A stretch of DNA of 64,000 nucleotides from Lanius collurio. Taxonomy: Eukaryota; Chordata; Aves; Passeriformes; Laniidae. A program made the translations under genes and the position numbers. The notes below the pieces were generated by a model. The model ran no database searches, was not told where the DNA came from, and saw only the letters and a list, made by a program, of their open reading frames with translations. The stretch is taken from assembly GCA_020086605.1 (NCBI GenBank), contig JACBWW010000045.1, positions 5,849,400 through 5,913,399 on the forward strand. The letters run 5' to 3'. Positions 38,536 through 52,319 of the stretch are shown here, one piece after another. The first letter of the stretch is position 1. Every line of letters begins with the position of its first letter.

Positions 38536-40876
38536 CTGGAGATAGCACAAAAGAATTCCATTAATTAATTGGCAACCTGCTGACACTAATTAAGCTACGA
38601 AAATTCAACTCCCTCACACCAGATTTTGAACATTAGTCAGTTAGGTTTGGTGGGAAGTTTGCCTCACGTCTCTAACGCAACCAGAAAGGAGAAAATGAAC
38701 TTTGTGGTTAACATGTGTGGGAACAGAGCGACCTATTATTGGAAAAATGAGATATTAAACCTTGCACTGATGCAGGGAAGCTGTGCTGGAGAAGCCCTTC
38801 CTGACACATTCCCTCACAGGAGGCTTTAAGGCCACCCCAACTCATCCATCTTCTTCCTGCACAGGAAAGGAGCCCAAAACACCACTGGCACAGGGCAGGG
38901 CAATTAATTTATTTAATTCTCTGCCACTCCCTGTAAAGTGCCTCAAATCTTCACTTCAGCCATCCACCAGTCAAGATTTCCTGCAGTAACTGGGAGAAAA
39001 CATCCAAACCCTTTCACCCACATTCCAAATCTCCTGTAAAGTATCCAAGGAGACCTCACTTAACATTTTAACAGTTAATTACACAAGGAAGATTTATTAT
39101 TTAATGTCTCAAGGCCTACTGGCACTGAGTGGCTCTGCTATAATCTGAGTGGACACTAATGAACACCATCTGGTGCTCCTTCCCTTTCCAAAATCCCAGC
39201 CCCAGCTCATGAGGAAGGTTTTGATGCTGTGTTGGAAATGTGCTAACCCTGATCTGTACCCACATTATTTATTAACAATCTAAACAAAAAGAGGAACACA
39301 GTGCAGAATAAAAATATTGGCTACTTTTCTTGCAATCCTCACCATTATACTGCTTCAGGGACCATAAGATTCACCAGGCAACTAATTTTTTTGAAAATAA
39401 AAGAAATGTTATTGTGGAAAAGTAGCATGTAACTTTCCTGATTTTCTTTTTTCAGTTTTCTCTTTCACATGGGAGTTAACAGTTAAATCATTTAGCCTTC
39501 TTATAATAACAGTACAGCACAATTTGCCCACCTCACCATATTTTCAGAAATCTAATTAATTGGAAGGTGTTAATTAATTTTGAATCTACAGGAAAGTAGT
39601 TTTCTGAGACAATTTTATAAGAATTGATTTATATAAAGGGTCTGTAACCTAATAAGCTTTCAGTTCTGAAATCCTCAGTTCGCACCTGGTAAATCAGCCA
39701 GGAATGTGGCAAACTCCTGGTGATGAATGGCTCATTTGTCAAATGCAAAAATCTTAAAAAATTAAAATAATGAAAAAAACCCAAGTCTGCACATATGCAG
39801 GTCACATTCTCACCTGTAAACACACACCCTCGTTCTAAGACACGAGCTTGGTGTTAAGGTTGTAGCTCAGTGTAAAGTCAAATAAAATTCCCCTTTCTGT
39901 GCAGGTTAAGCTGACTCTCTGCGGGCCTCAGGGGTGGCAAGATCTGAAGAACTGCATCCCACCCCTCCCTTAAATTCTTTCTTCCATGGTTGAGCAAATG
40001 GGGAAAAGGTGATGCTTAAAAGTTCCTTGTACTGTTGCCAACTAGGAATAATCAGCCACTGAAAAATAATGGGGGCCTCTTTGCCTCAGTCACCGTGCCA
40101 AAAATCAGTGAGATGTGGACATGGTCAGCACCACCAGAATCAGCCTCTCTACAGTGAGCCGATTTAAATACACAGAATCTACTAAAAAAAATAAAGAATT
40201 TAATAGAGAATATTTGCTTTCCATTTGGGGCAGAGAAGAACTCCACTGAGCAGTGTACCTGCTCTAAACTTTATTATACTCTCATTTACTACAGCCATCA
40301 CTGTAATATTTTATCAGAAGATTAGAGTGCAATTGACACCAGGATGGATAATGCATTTGATTAATAGATGATCCAAAGTACAGAGTTGGCCTGTCTCCCA
40401 CAGTGCTCACAGGATTCCAGCTCTCAGCCTACCTATCCAGCTTTGGGAACACCTCCAAAGTGCTGTGAAGTCAAAGTGGCAGCGAAGCCACCATGGGCAG
40501 GATCACACTGAGATTATCACGTGCACCAGAACCTGCTTGGAGGCTTTGCTGGGGCACAAAGCAAGGTCAGGAAAGAGTAAATGGGAAAGGCCATTTTAGA
40601 GACTGAGCATTGCATTTGGACATTTGATTCTTTTGCAAGAGAGACTCACAAGTTAATTCCAGGACTAAGTCTTTTATGGACATTTATTTCTATAACCATA
40701 ATAAAGAATTGGGTGATTAAGGGTGGATGGCTTTTGTGCAAGGGGATACTGGCAAATGAGGATGAGGAATTGTTTGATGCAGTGCAGGATGGTGTCTCAT
40801 TGTGACAACAGCTCTCATAAGGTCATCTTCTGGGTGATTGGCAGTTTCTAACTCTCTAACTTTTCAGAAAATTACC

Positions 40877-40894
40877 AAAAAAAAAAAAAAAAAA
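40877..40894. repeat. Poly(A) run of 18
   Basis: An uninterrupted mononucleotide run with no adjacent retroposon body recognised. Confidence 0.9.
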
Positions 40895-43800
40895 TGTAGG
40901 GAAAGGAAGAGAGGCAAAAAGTGAAAGCAGTATCTCATTTTAATAACACCTTTTAAACTCTATTGTAATTAAAAATATTTGGATATTAAAAAGAAGTAAA
41001 TACTAATAGTCAAAAGTAGCAAGCTCTTCTATTGGGGACTGAATCCTTCAGTTTTCCTGAAGACAACAACGGGAAAACTGAGACAATGAAGGTTATATTG
41101 ATAATGGGAAGGAAAAAAGTTCAAGCCATGCCTGGAGCATGAAATGGAGAGTAAAAGTTGAAGGAAAAAATCATGAAAGATGCATGACTATCAGATTCAC
41201 ATGTATTACTGTTAAGTGCATTCATTAAATGATCATAAAGAATATATGACATTAAAATGAAAGAGAAGATCACAGTCTCTAATAGAACTTGATAATTTCA
41301 GAATGTGAAAAGCAGCAGACCATGACAACAATTTAAACTAAGAACACTAAATCTTGCATTCCAGCTTTCACTGCAGGCAAAGGGGAAAAAAAAAATACAC
41401 GGAGTAAATGCCAGAAGTGAAAAAAGAAAACGTGACATCGAATTTCAGGCTACGCTGGTATAGCACACGATGAAGCAATCATTTGTTTTGAAACCAATAC
41501 AGAATTATCTGATCATGAACCAGGCGGAGAAATGCGCTGGTTCCGAATGCACCCACGCTGCCCATCCCCTGCAAACACGTCCTGCTAAATGAGTCGTTGT
41601 GATGGTGACCTGGCCATTTGCTGTTTGAAGCCCTTTGTATTCCGTTGTGGTTTATATCACCTGCATTATGGGTTATAATAGATCGCTTGGCCGGGGTTTT
41701 GACACCTCTGCGTGAGGCTGTGTTTAACACCTCATCAGTTGGGATACATATGCTAATTGGTGCTGTTTAGCACCTGTTTTCGCCTTTCCTGCTGTTCAAG
41801 AACAACACTCAACAACCACAACTCTGCCTTTGCAGGGTTTGCAGAGCAGTTCACCACCTTACAGAGGAAATCAGATGTTTTGGAAAGGTAGCAGAGAAAA
41901 TTCTGTCCCAATTTCGAGCAGTGAAATGGTTGAAGTAACTCATCATTGATTACTTTTTTCCCAGTAGTTTTATTAATATATTAAAAAAAAAAAGAGCAAA
42001 TCAGCTGTGGAGAATGGGGAGGGACTGACTTGATGCAGGAGCCTCCTCCCATCAGTTTTGGAACTTCCTTGTGGCCATTATCAATTTGCACACCACAAAC
42101 ACTCGGGTGCTCTGACGCCTGTTACCTGACCATGCTTGGACAACAATTCTCAGATTAAACACAACCCACTGATTTCCATGAGTTTGCAATCAAAGAATTC
42201 AGCCATTAACACTCTGCCACTGGAATGGAAATTACTGGGACAGGGATTGCTCAAATGGCAGTTCCACATCTCTGTCTTGATTTCTCGAGGTCTTAAAACT
42301 CACCCTCTTTCATCATTTCACTGCTGTGATGATTTTTTCTTGGAAAGAAAATGAAGGATGTGAGCAAACAGCGAGAACACGTTAGAATTTATGACAAGAA
42401 TTTATGCAGGGCTTTTGATCAGAGAATTTTAAGGCTAAATTAGAAGATAACCACAGAACTTCAGGGTAAAATAACTGGACTTCAAAACGGGAGGAAGGCC
42501 TGCCAAGTGTGAGTGAAAAGGAAATAAGGAACAGAAAATGATTGCTAGAATGAGCTACTACAACCATCATCCAAGAAACACTAAATGACTTTAATCCTCC
42601 TGAAGGTTCCCCTGATATACACTTGAATACCAGCACTGAAATATTAGTCAATACTAAAGGAGTGCACAAGCCTTTTGTGACAGCAATCACCAGAAATGCA
42701 CATAATGACCACTCTTAATTTAAAACACAGATATGGCCTCAGTTTTACCAGGTAAATATCAATTGTGGAAGTGATATTTCACATATTGCAAAGTCTTGCC
42801 CTCATAGAATCACACTCTGTGCTCTTGAGAGATGCTTCCATTGTTCTATGTATTAATTAGGATAATGACATGGCTGCTGCAGATATCTGGATATTTTAAA
42901 ACTTGGAGCAAAAGGAGAGCAACATCAGTGCTTCAGGCTCTGCTGCTTGAGCTTTCAAGATACCCTGAAACATAATTTGGCTTTGTGTTGTAAGCAGGTC
43001 TGGAGCCAAACTCAGCACTCCCTGCTGAGCTAGTCTAGATATCACATGTAACTGTGGCAGAGAAATGTATAAAAGAACAGAAATTTGACCAATTTAATTT
43101 GAAGAACAGAAAACATTGCATAAAACTTTCCAGCTCCTTGACATTGAAAATAATGGTGTCTGACAGTTCTAGGGTTAAGTAGCCACTCATTCAGCACAGC
43201 ATCGTTTATCTGCCAACAGTATGTGTCTCTTGTTGTTACTTCAAAGAAAAAATTCAATAAAAATTTAAATAAAAACAGATCTGTCAGTATAAAGCTTTAA
43301 TATTTTACACCAAACTCAATCCCTTTCCTTTGTAAAGTGCTTTCATACTTCCTGAACTCGTCCTGCAGTACACAATTCTCATTTTTTTAAAAGAAAGAAA
43401 CCATGAATCACCTTTAAACATCTACACTTTCCTGAAACATTAACATTTATTTTTAATAGGCATCACTCTGAAAAGGCTTCACTAAGTACTGTAGAATACT
43501 AAAGAATTCTGTAGATTGAGAGAACTAAGGATATATATTGAGCCTCATTACATACAAACTGGTTACTTGGTTAAGAATTCATGATTCAGAATATAACAGT
43601 AATTATTTAATGCAATTAATTCCAAATGCTCTCTCGTAGAGTACATTTGTTGTTACTGACTGCAGACTGTGCTATAAATATACTCTGAAATAAGTGAAAC
43701 AAAGGATTCAGTTATTCAAGGCCATGTCCTCTCTATGTATTTCTGCCCAATTTCTCCTTTGCCTCCCACGTATTTTATGAAACTAACAATTAAATGCTGC

Positions 43801-46800
43801 ACAATCACTGCTTATGTCAGACTTTTTGTTTTAAAGTTGCTAGATTTGAGAAATCAGAGACAGTTTATGAGAGATAATTAATGTCTCTCTTCTGTAAGTG
43901 CACTTGGCAAGGTATAATCTCTCCATTTTACGCTGTCTCCCACATATATTTTAATAATAAAATCATTATTCAATTTAGAAACCTCTCATATTATTTAGCA
44001 ATTCAGATCTGGACTGCAACTACTTTGAGAAGAAAAAAAGGTGACTTACCAGCCCCTTGTAACAGATTCAGATTACAACAGCCTCAATAAAAACATTTTT
44101 TAAACTTTGATTGCAAGCCCTAAAAGCAAAATTAACAATCTGCCAAAGCCAATATGTTCAAATAAAGAAAAGTTGTAAAATATGACCATAATTTTATATC
44201 TGCTCAGTTCTATTTGATTTTAAAAGTTTCTTCCAGCATCTATTTTCTATCCCAGTCACGAGTTTATAACCATGCTACAAATTACACCAATAAAATTTTG
44301 TGAAGAAGATTACAATAAAATTGTCATTTCATGTCAACTTTACTGGGCAAAATATATGCATTAACACGATAACAGGAATAATCTATTACCTTATTTAAGT
44401 ATCTTCATTATTTGAAATGATAGTTGCTCCACACTATTTGCCAAAATACGTTAAGTGGTTTTGAAAGTCATAAATCTCTGCCACTCTTTTCCTTATAGAA
44501 GTGCTAACTATAAAGTTCTGTCATAAATTATGAAACAAAAGGGTTTAAGCCAACCCAATAATATGAAATCCGTCCTTTCAATAATAAAATCTGTGCAGCT
44601 GGGAGCTGCTCATTATTTATTTAGCTTCTGCAAACCAACACCTCTATTTGTTTCCTTGTAACTCCACTGTTTTCCTTGCTTTTCCTAGGGAAAAAGAAAA
44701 AAATACAGCCCACAAAAAACAAACCAAACTGTGGCTGTATCTCCTCACTGCTCTGTGTTGCACCATTCCCTGGGCTCATCTGCCTCTGTCACCCCATTTT
44801 GTCACCAGTTTCAGCTCAGGTGATCAATAACAGTCCAATGAGCACGTGCTCCTGCCACCATCACCACCAAAAGTAATCCATCCAAAATCTCCAGATTACC
44901 CACATGTGATCTCAGATACCCATATGGCAGTCCTGGAATCACTTAGAGCTTTTATTGGTTAATTTTAATTCATTATTTTTCTGAAAAATGGTTACACGTC
45001 TCTGCCTGAGAGGAAAAACAAAAACCACACCCAAAGTGAGCCACAGTGGAACAGAATCCCCACAAAGAGTAGAAACATGACCAAGTGCTGGTCAAAGCCA
45101 CTCTGTCTGGAATTAGTTCAGAAATGCTTCCACGCTGCATCCTACACATCCAAAGTGCCACAGAACCCTCCCACTCTGCTCTGGAGAATGCACAGGTTCA
45201 GCTGCAGGCTCCTGTTACTGCCCCCTGAGAGCAGGCCACCTTCTGAAAAGCAAAAGCAGGAAGGCAAAGTGGATGTAAAATAAATAAGTCAATATTTAAA
45301 ATAAAAGTATTAAATGTGTGCAGTATTTGTAGGTGGTGGTCCAGGAGCTGTCAGTGGTGGAACACCAATGAACCTCTTCATTAGCACACAGATGAGGTGA
45401 CACCAAAAGGCAAACCCTGTGGGTTTAGAGAAGGGGTGAGGGGCACCCTGTGCTTTTCAGGAGGCTGCTCCCACACTCCCAGCCTGGCTCAGCTGCTGCT
45501 CCCTCTGCAGCTCGTTCTGGCCAGGATGGCTCTGCCACAGCCAGTTCTGGAGAAGAAAGAGTTGCAGCCTGCAGAGGTGAAGGGCTGGGATTGGAGCAGT
45601 CAGCACAGCTGTGCTGGCTTTGAGGCTCACTTGTCAGAGCAGAACAGGATCAGAACAGAGCAGTGTCTAAAACAGAACAGAGCTTAAAATATTTGAGTCC
45701 CCTTAGGAAAGTGCACTAATGAGGCAGTCTGTCTGTAAGATCTAATTCCAAGCACTAGGCACACTGGAGAGCTCTGCTCACACCCACAAGTCGAAGGACA
45801 GGAATAATCTCCTTCTCAAAAAGCCAGCAGAATTTCTGTAATGAAAGTGGAGAAAATGAAGCAGCACAAACTAAGCTCAGTTTTGCAGCTCTGGGGTGGA
45901 ATACAAGCCCCCACTCCCCACTGGTATTTGTCAGCAGTTAACAGGCATCCTCCATTTATTAGTGACACAACCTGTTTTGCTCCTCTGGAAAGAAAAATCT
46001 TGGCCTTCTGCTGGAGCATGGGTTTGCAAAGAGCCAAGGAGATAGCTGGGAGGCTGCACAATAATTACCTGAACCAAAGAGCTGAGGAAAATAATGCCCA
46101 GGACTCAAAAGTGCAGAAATAGCCAGCTGCACTCCAGATGTGGGAGGTGTGAGTTAAAAAAGACCCCTTGACTTAACCTTGATTAGATAATTGTGGTAAC
46201 AGCTGTAGGGAAGGTCTCCTGCTCGCTTCTGGCCACACAGCAGTGCTGGGGTTCCCAAAGAGATAAACTGATACCCACTGAAATCATTTTGGGCAGCAAG
46301 AGATGCAGAGAAACGGCTCCTCCTGGCAGGGCCTGCAGAGGAGACCCCTGCATGTGGCTCCTGGGATGTGCTGGGCTGGCAGCTGGACAAGATGGTCTGG
46401 AAGGCTCTGCCAGCACTGATGACTCTGTAGCCTCACCTGCAAAGGACAGGAGTTCAGAGACTCCTCTGCACACATTTAAACCTCCTCCCAGCTGCCTTTC
46501 TGATGGCAGAGATCACCAGCACCCGACTGGGACCCGAGCTGAATGCATCCATTTTGAGAGAATAGCATAAAAACCTTATTTTAGCAAATCTGGAACAAAG
46601 TATATAAAAATTCTTGGCACTTCAAGGGGAGAAAATATCTTCCCTCTTCCTGATTTACATCTGACAATAATGCCATAATGCATACAATACACAAAATACT
46701 CTTTCATGGCCTAGAAATACTACACAAATAAAGTTCGAAATCTTCCTGTGGAACTGAGAATGTGCAATCAATGAAAGCCCAACAGTTAATCAATGGCAGT

Positions 46801-48883
46801 TTCATCAGTGATTACTTTATGTAAGGGCAGCCTTCCTCAAGTCCTTGATTTAAAAACTAGAAGTTAATTCAAAGCAACATGAGGCAGCCAGAAAAGCAGT
46901 CTGCCACCTCAAAAGTCACATGTTTGAAAGTTATTTTACATCAGAAAGAAAGCTTATTGCTAATAATCACCACAAAATAGCAGAAGATTTGGTAACATAC
47001 CCAAAAATTAATGCAATCAAAAAAATTTGTTTTCCAGGGAACAAAAAAGAACAATCTTTTAATATTTGTAGAAGTCTGGTAAAATAGCGATTGGCACAGT
47101 GAAGCTTGCAAATAGCAACAAAACAATGAGTGCCTTCCTGACTCTTCCCATTAATTATCTGTTATGACATTCGTAAAGTCTCAGTATTTCAGACAAGTTT
47201 AAATGAAGACATAACTCTCTCTGATATTCAGAGGCATTATCAGATAAACAGAATTAATCAACACTCAAAATCACTGAATGCTATGGATGTGAATTCCAAC
47301 AGCAGCCTTCATACCTGCCCCCTAAAAATGTAACATTAACAGGGTTTTTGCAGCTCAGTGAAGGTCAATTTGTAACTTGCTGTTAAAACAGAAACTTCCA
47401 AACACCCACACGAGGGCAGAGAAAATCTGGGAACAGCAGCAGGATGAGCCTGCTTGGCTGACAGAAACCTCTGCCCTGAAGGAGGAGAACACAACCCCAA
47501 GGTGATGGACAGAGGGGGGGTAGCACTGGTGCTGTCTCCAAGGCTTCTCCACTGTTTGCTGAGTGAGGCAGTCAGGATCTTACAGTTTACAGAGCCCTCC
47601 CAGGGCAGAGCAGCTCTGCAGCCAAACTGCAAAGTTAAACCTCTGCAGGGCTCCTGCTGGGTTTCACTCCTGCTCCGTTCCTCAATATCCCTTTTTGTTG
47701 CCTTTTCTACTTTTCACTGCGCTCCTGCCGTGGTACAGAGGGTAACCTTTGGCTAAAATTGAAGAAGGAAAGATTAATTTTGCTTTAACAAAGAAAGGTT
47801 AAATGTACAGAACGTGTTCCTTGAAGCCCATCCACTCCAAAGCAAGTTCTTCTTGTCCTATTAGATGAATGTCCAAAAGAGTTCCTGTCCTAAATGCAAA
47901 GGCACCTGTTAGTACATAAATAACATAGATGCTCTATTTTTTTCCTAATTCTCAGATTCTTTATATCATTCTATGTCAAGATTAGAGAAAAAAAACATTC
48001 CTGAACACCTGATATTTTCCTTTAGCAGGAACAATACTACTGTGAAAGTAAAATTGTGTAAGACAGTCTTATTCTATAGTTAAAAAATTCACTTTATTGT
48101 AGCAGGCAAAAATGTAACATTAAGAACACTTTATTTCTGGTGGAACTAGGTCATAGCTGCACCTTTACAGATGTAAAAACAGAAGCTTTAATAAACAGGA
48201 TTATTCCTGTCAATGTTGAAAAGAATATGACTAATTACATCTCAGGTAATTAGAACTATACAGAATCTTTAAATGAAACTGGTGATCAGAATTTATTCTA
48301 CTTTTTCATTTCCTTCATTCTGCAATATGTTTTATCCCCCTGGAATGAAGCACTAGTGCACACTTGGTAGGTGTGCTCAACAGCACTCAAATAGAAATTT
48401 TTATTTGTTCTTGGATTTGCTAAAAGGAAGAAAAAAGGAAGTCACAGGTGAGGGAAACACACTTTGCTCTTCTTGAGACTTCCCTCAGACTGGACTACTT
48501 GCACCTTTTTGTCCCAGCTGAAGATAACCAACAGCATTGCTGGTATAGAAATTGAAAAAAGAATAAATTAAAGCTCTGAACAAGATCAACAAGGCAGTTT
48601 AACCCCCAGAGAACTCGAGGTGCTGCTTCAGGGTGGGATGAAATCCTCCAACCACTGCTCTGCCAAATGCCCTCACCTTCACCTGGCAACCAGCAGCCCT
48701 CAGCTGGGACCACTCCTCCTTTCTGTCTCTTATGGTTATGATTTAACCCTCTGCTTGGAAGAGTTCCCCCTTCCCTCCCCAAACACAGCTGGGACAAAAT
48801 TTAATGATAACTTTTCAAAAGTTCTCTTCCCTCTGGCATTTGTCCTTTATTTGCTCACTTCTGAATAGATTTTTCTTTCTATC

Positions 48884-48899
48884 TTTTTTTTTTTTTTTT
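48884..48899. repeat. Poly(T) run of 16
   Basis: An uninterrupted mononucleotide run with no adjacent retroposon body recognised. Confidence 0.9.
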
Positions 48900-50533
48900 A
48901 GTGGTGTCATGACTGATTTCTTTCTTTATCTGGGAAATTAGAAAAGAAGGAAAAACTGTAAAAAAATCATGCACAACCTGCAATTTTCCAATAAGAAGCA
49001 GCAACTCCTCCTACCTGCCACTGGAAGCAGGCACTCAACATTATTAAGTACCTCTAGCTCCCCACAGCTAGACAAATCCCAAAGTACCTCCTTTACTGCA
49101 TTTTTTTATTGATGAGGTTTGTCATTTTATGGGATGTGGTACAATAGAAAGCAATTAAGTCACTGATGCACACAAATGTTACCTTTTTGCAAGGCGTCAG
49201 CAGCAATAATCTTCTTTCAAATATGCTGAGAAGCAGCCATAAACCTTCTCCTGCCAGAGGCAAGCTCTGGTGAGTCTCGTTGTGCTCCAAGTTCCTCACA
49301 GAAGGTGTTCCTTAAGGTCTGCATTCATCAAAAATGGTGATAATTAAGGTGCACAAGCAGCTCCATTTTGGCATGGCTCAAAGAAAATAGCCACTGAATC
49401 ATCTCTCAGTTTTCCAAAACAGTTTGTTTGATCTCTTTAGTGGCTCTGTGTGAGAAGCTTGGGGAAGGCATAAAGGACAGGTACTATTTTCATGCCTTAT
49501 TCATCTCAGGAAAGGGGTGATTAGCTGGGTCACAGGAATCAAGGAGTGCCAGGATTTTAACATTCCATCTGCTAGCAGAACTCCTCTGAATTGAACATTT
49601 TCAGCCCCCTGATTTCAGTCAGGATCAAAACCCTTTTCCCTTAACCTTGCTGAAAGTATCACTTTTGACTTCACCAGAAGCAGAAAGAAATGAAAGTCTG
49701 ATCCTCTCCTCGACCTTTACAAGTCAGCTAAATAAAAGGTATTACAGCATGCAATTGCTTGAAGCAGTAATATTCATTGAAATGAAGAATTTTTTCCCAC
49801 AAGTACGAGAAAACACTTGATATTTGCTGAAGGAAATGGAAATATTTCATGGAGCAATTTATAGAAGCGGCGTTTTCACTGGAAACAATCTGAACCAAAT
49901 CATTCAATCACAATTTATATCTAGAAGTGAAATGTTGGACAGATTAAAAAAAAAAGGGACCTCATGCACAAAACTTGTTTCTGAATAAGCTGAGGCTGTA
50001 AACTACGGCCGTCATTGATGGAGAAACAGCTCCCAGGGCCAGCAATTCCAGCAGTGACAGCCTGGCCTGGGGGACTGCAGGCAGCGGGCAGGAAGCACAA
50101 ACTACTCCGAATAATTTGGATTCCAGTCGCAGTTTATGGCCCTGTGGAAATCACTTCATTTCTATCTCAGGTTTTTTTCATTTCTATGAGGAGGAGGAGG
50201 ATGTGCATTTTCCTATAAACCTGTTTCAGAGGGGAGGTGGGCAATTACAACTTGCAAAGCTTTTTTGAGGTAACAAACCTCTTTGGATGAAGCTGTGTGT
50301 TTTAAAAAATCTGCCATTTCCATAAATCTGCCTCCAAACTGCTCATGGCACCAGAAAAACTTACCTGGATTTTGCTTATACTTTCAGACTGAAATAAAAG
50401 TGACCTAAGGAAGTACAAATTAATTGTTTCAATATCAAACATTAACCCTCACTGCGGCTGGGGAGAAATTTCTCAGCATCAATTAGCACCACTGCAAGCT
50501 CCTAACTTAGCAAGTATTCCCACTCCAGGAGCT

Positions 50534-50575
50534 CTGGGGGGTGTGTGTGTATTTATACACACACACATCTCCCAG
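50534..50575. repeat. GT/AC hairpin-forming microsatellite
   Basis: A 12-base GT arm (GTGTGTGTGTAT, 50541-50552) faces its exact reverse complement (50555-50566) across a 2-base loop. Short CTGGG/CCCAG arms outside extend the pairing with a small bulge. It is a rare case of GT and AC microsatellites back to back, forming a near-perfect palindrome. Confidence 0.8.
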
Positions 50576-52214
50576 ATGAGTTTGTCAATGATTTTTTTAC
50601 ATTATTTTTGGTACACATATATTTCCATTTCATGGTTTAGATTACATAAACACACACGTCAAAAAAGATTCCAGCCAGTAAGTCCGAGCTACTGCTTTGC
50701 ATTTTATACCAGCCCTCATTTTTATCCCTTCTCCTAAAGCAATTAGCAAACAGTTGTTTCATAAGCTGACAAGGCAGGAATAGTAGTGAAACATTGCTAA
50801 ACCTAGAGCTGTCCTTCAAACTTCAAGCATTTAATGGAGTTGAAAGGAATTGCAGATTCGGTGCACAGCCAAAAATAAGATGCAGGAGTTGCAGAGCACA
50901 ATTCCTCTCACATCACCACCATTCTCCTGAAGTGCTTCTTTCCCCTTAATAACTACAGAGAGACTCTGTGGTCACACAGTTCCTCATCTGGCAGCTGTGG
51001 ATAGCTGGGAGAATCCTTGTTCTCCCACTTTCTGTATCTTCCAGTCTCTTTCTCCATGTGCCCTCATCAGGTTAAATGTGGCCGATATCAGTCCCAGAAT
51101 TAAATTTATAATAGTACTTGGATTAGTCACCACCTAGGAATACTGCAAGTTTTTGGCATAAGAGCTTGCTTTTCATACTCTTTTATTGCTTTACTTGTAT
51201 GTACCACTGTTCCCTAAAAATGCCTTCACCTTGTGATTATTTCTCTACTGACTGAATAACACAATGACAATAAAGCCTGTACATTTTTTCACTATATTGA
51301 GCATATTCCAACAACCTCAGCCCTTCTCTCTGTTAGCACCTACCTACAGAAGACAGCCTACAGTGAGTGGCTTGAGAAAGTAAAAAGCACTTACTTTGTC
51401 CCCCGAGACCAAAACCTTCCAACCCCCACTTTTAGGTTGCTCTGGGCTGGAGACAGGATTGCATTCTCCCCAACAGCAGCACCACACATTGCTGCAATTC
51501 CACAGGCTCATCCCTCACGTAAATCCTCATTAGGAGAGGCTTGGGTGACATTCCATTTGCAACATCCCTCTCCAGATTCTGTATTTTCAAATCCAGCTCC
51601 AAGGCTGAAGCAGCTCTTTCATTAACTCACAAATGCCAGGCACAGCATTGGCTTGGCAGCCACACACAAGTTTTTCAGAATGTTTACAGACAAAAATCCT
51701 TTCCCTTGACCAAAACAATAAAAGCAATTATACCCACAGCTTTGGTCTGAAGATTTGTACATAGGACAGCTGGAGCAGAAAGTTAATGGAAAGTCAGTGT
51801 TGGTTGATACAGCTCCATCCAACATTCCAAACCCATTGACCTTCTGAGGGTAATGTGGCACCATTATTCATTCCAGCTGGGGACATCTCAGGAGAGAAAC
51901 CCACAGCCTTCATGTCTCTTAAATGTTATTTTTTGGCATTGCAACAGAAAGGATGCTTGTAGAAATGGCAATAATTAACAGATTTAAATTAAACCACATT
52001 TAGAAAGTCATTAATATATTCACTTTCCACAGATTTTGAGCTAGATATTGAGCAAAGTATGATTCTATGGGCCCAAAGTGGCAAATTAATTTCCACTGTG
52101 TGATCTAATACTAGATTGTGAGGGTCAGCTGTTTGTAAAATGTGATTCTAAAAAAAAGAAAGAAAAAGAATTAAATTTCTTTTTTGCTTGTTATAGCAAA
52201 ATGACTTAACAACT

Positions 52215-52312
52215 AGAAATGGCACTTAGTGCAGTGGTTTATATGGTGGTGCTGGTTCAAAGGTTAGACTCAATCTTGGAGATATTTTCCAACCTAAATG
52301 ACTCTGATTCCA
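52215..52312 (+). mobile_element. CR1 LINE, short 3' fragment
   Basis: About 100 bases match the extreme 3' end of CR1 in plus orientation: GGCACTTAGTG, TGGTTTATATGGTGGTGCTGG, GGTTAGACTCAATCTTGGAG, TTTTCCAACCTAAATGACTC. It is heavily 5'-truncated and diverged, with no coding content. Confidence 0.85.
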
Positions 52313-52319
52313 CAAGTTG

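Larger units (their letters stand above)
38620..52210. other. Unique AT-rich sequence, no gene recognised
   Basis: No exon or RNA gene is supported. The stretch contains mononucleotide runs (40877-40894 A, 48884-48899 T), a CpG-retaining candidate conserved block (about 41430-41790), another at about 49840-50170, and a GT/AC hairpin (50534-50575). The moderately GC-rich part at 45300-46500 gives frames of about 100 codons on both strands with no recognisable products. Confidence 0.5.

Noticed and set aside
42795..42850. CATAGAATCAC word suggesting a minus-strand CR1 end
   Set aside because: The sequence after it does not follow the CR1 3' consensus, so a single octamer-like word is not enough.
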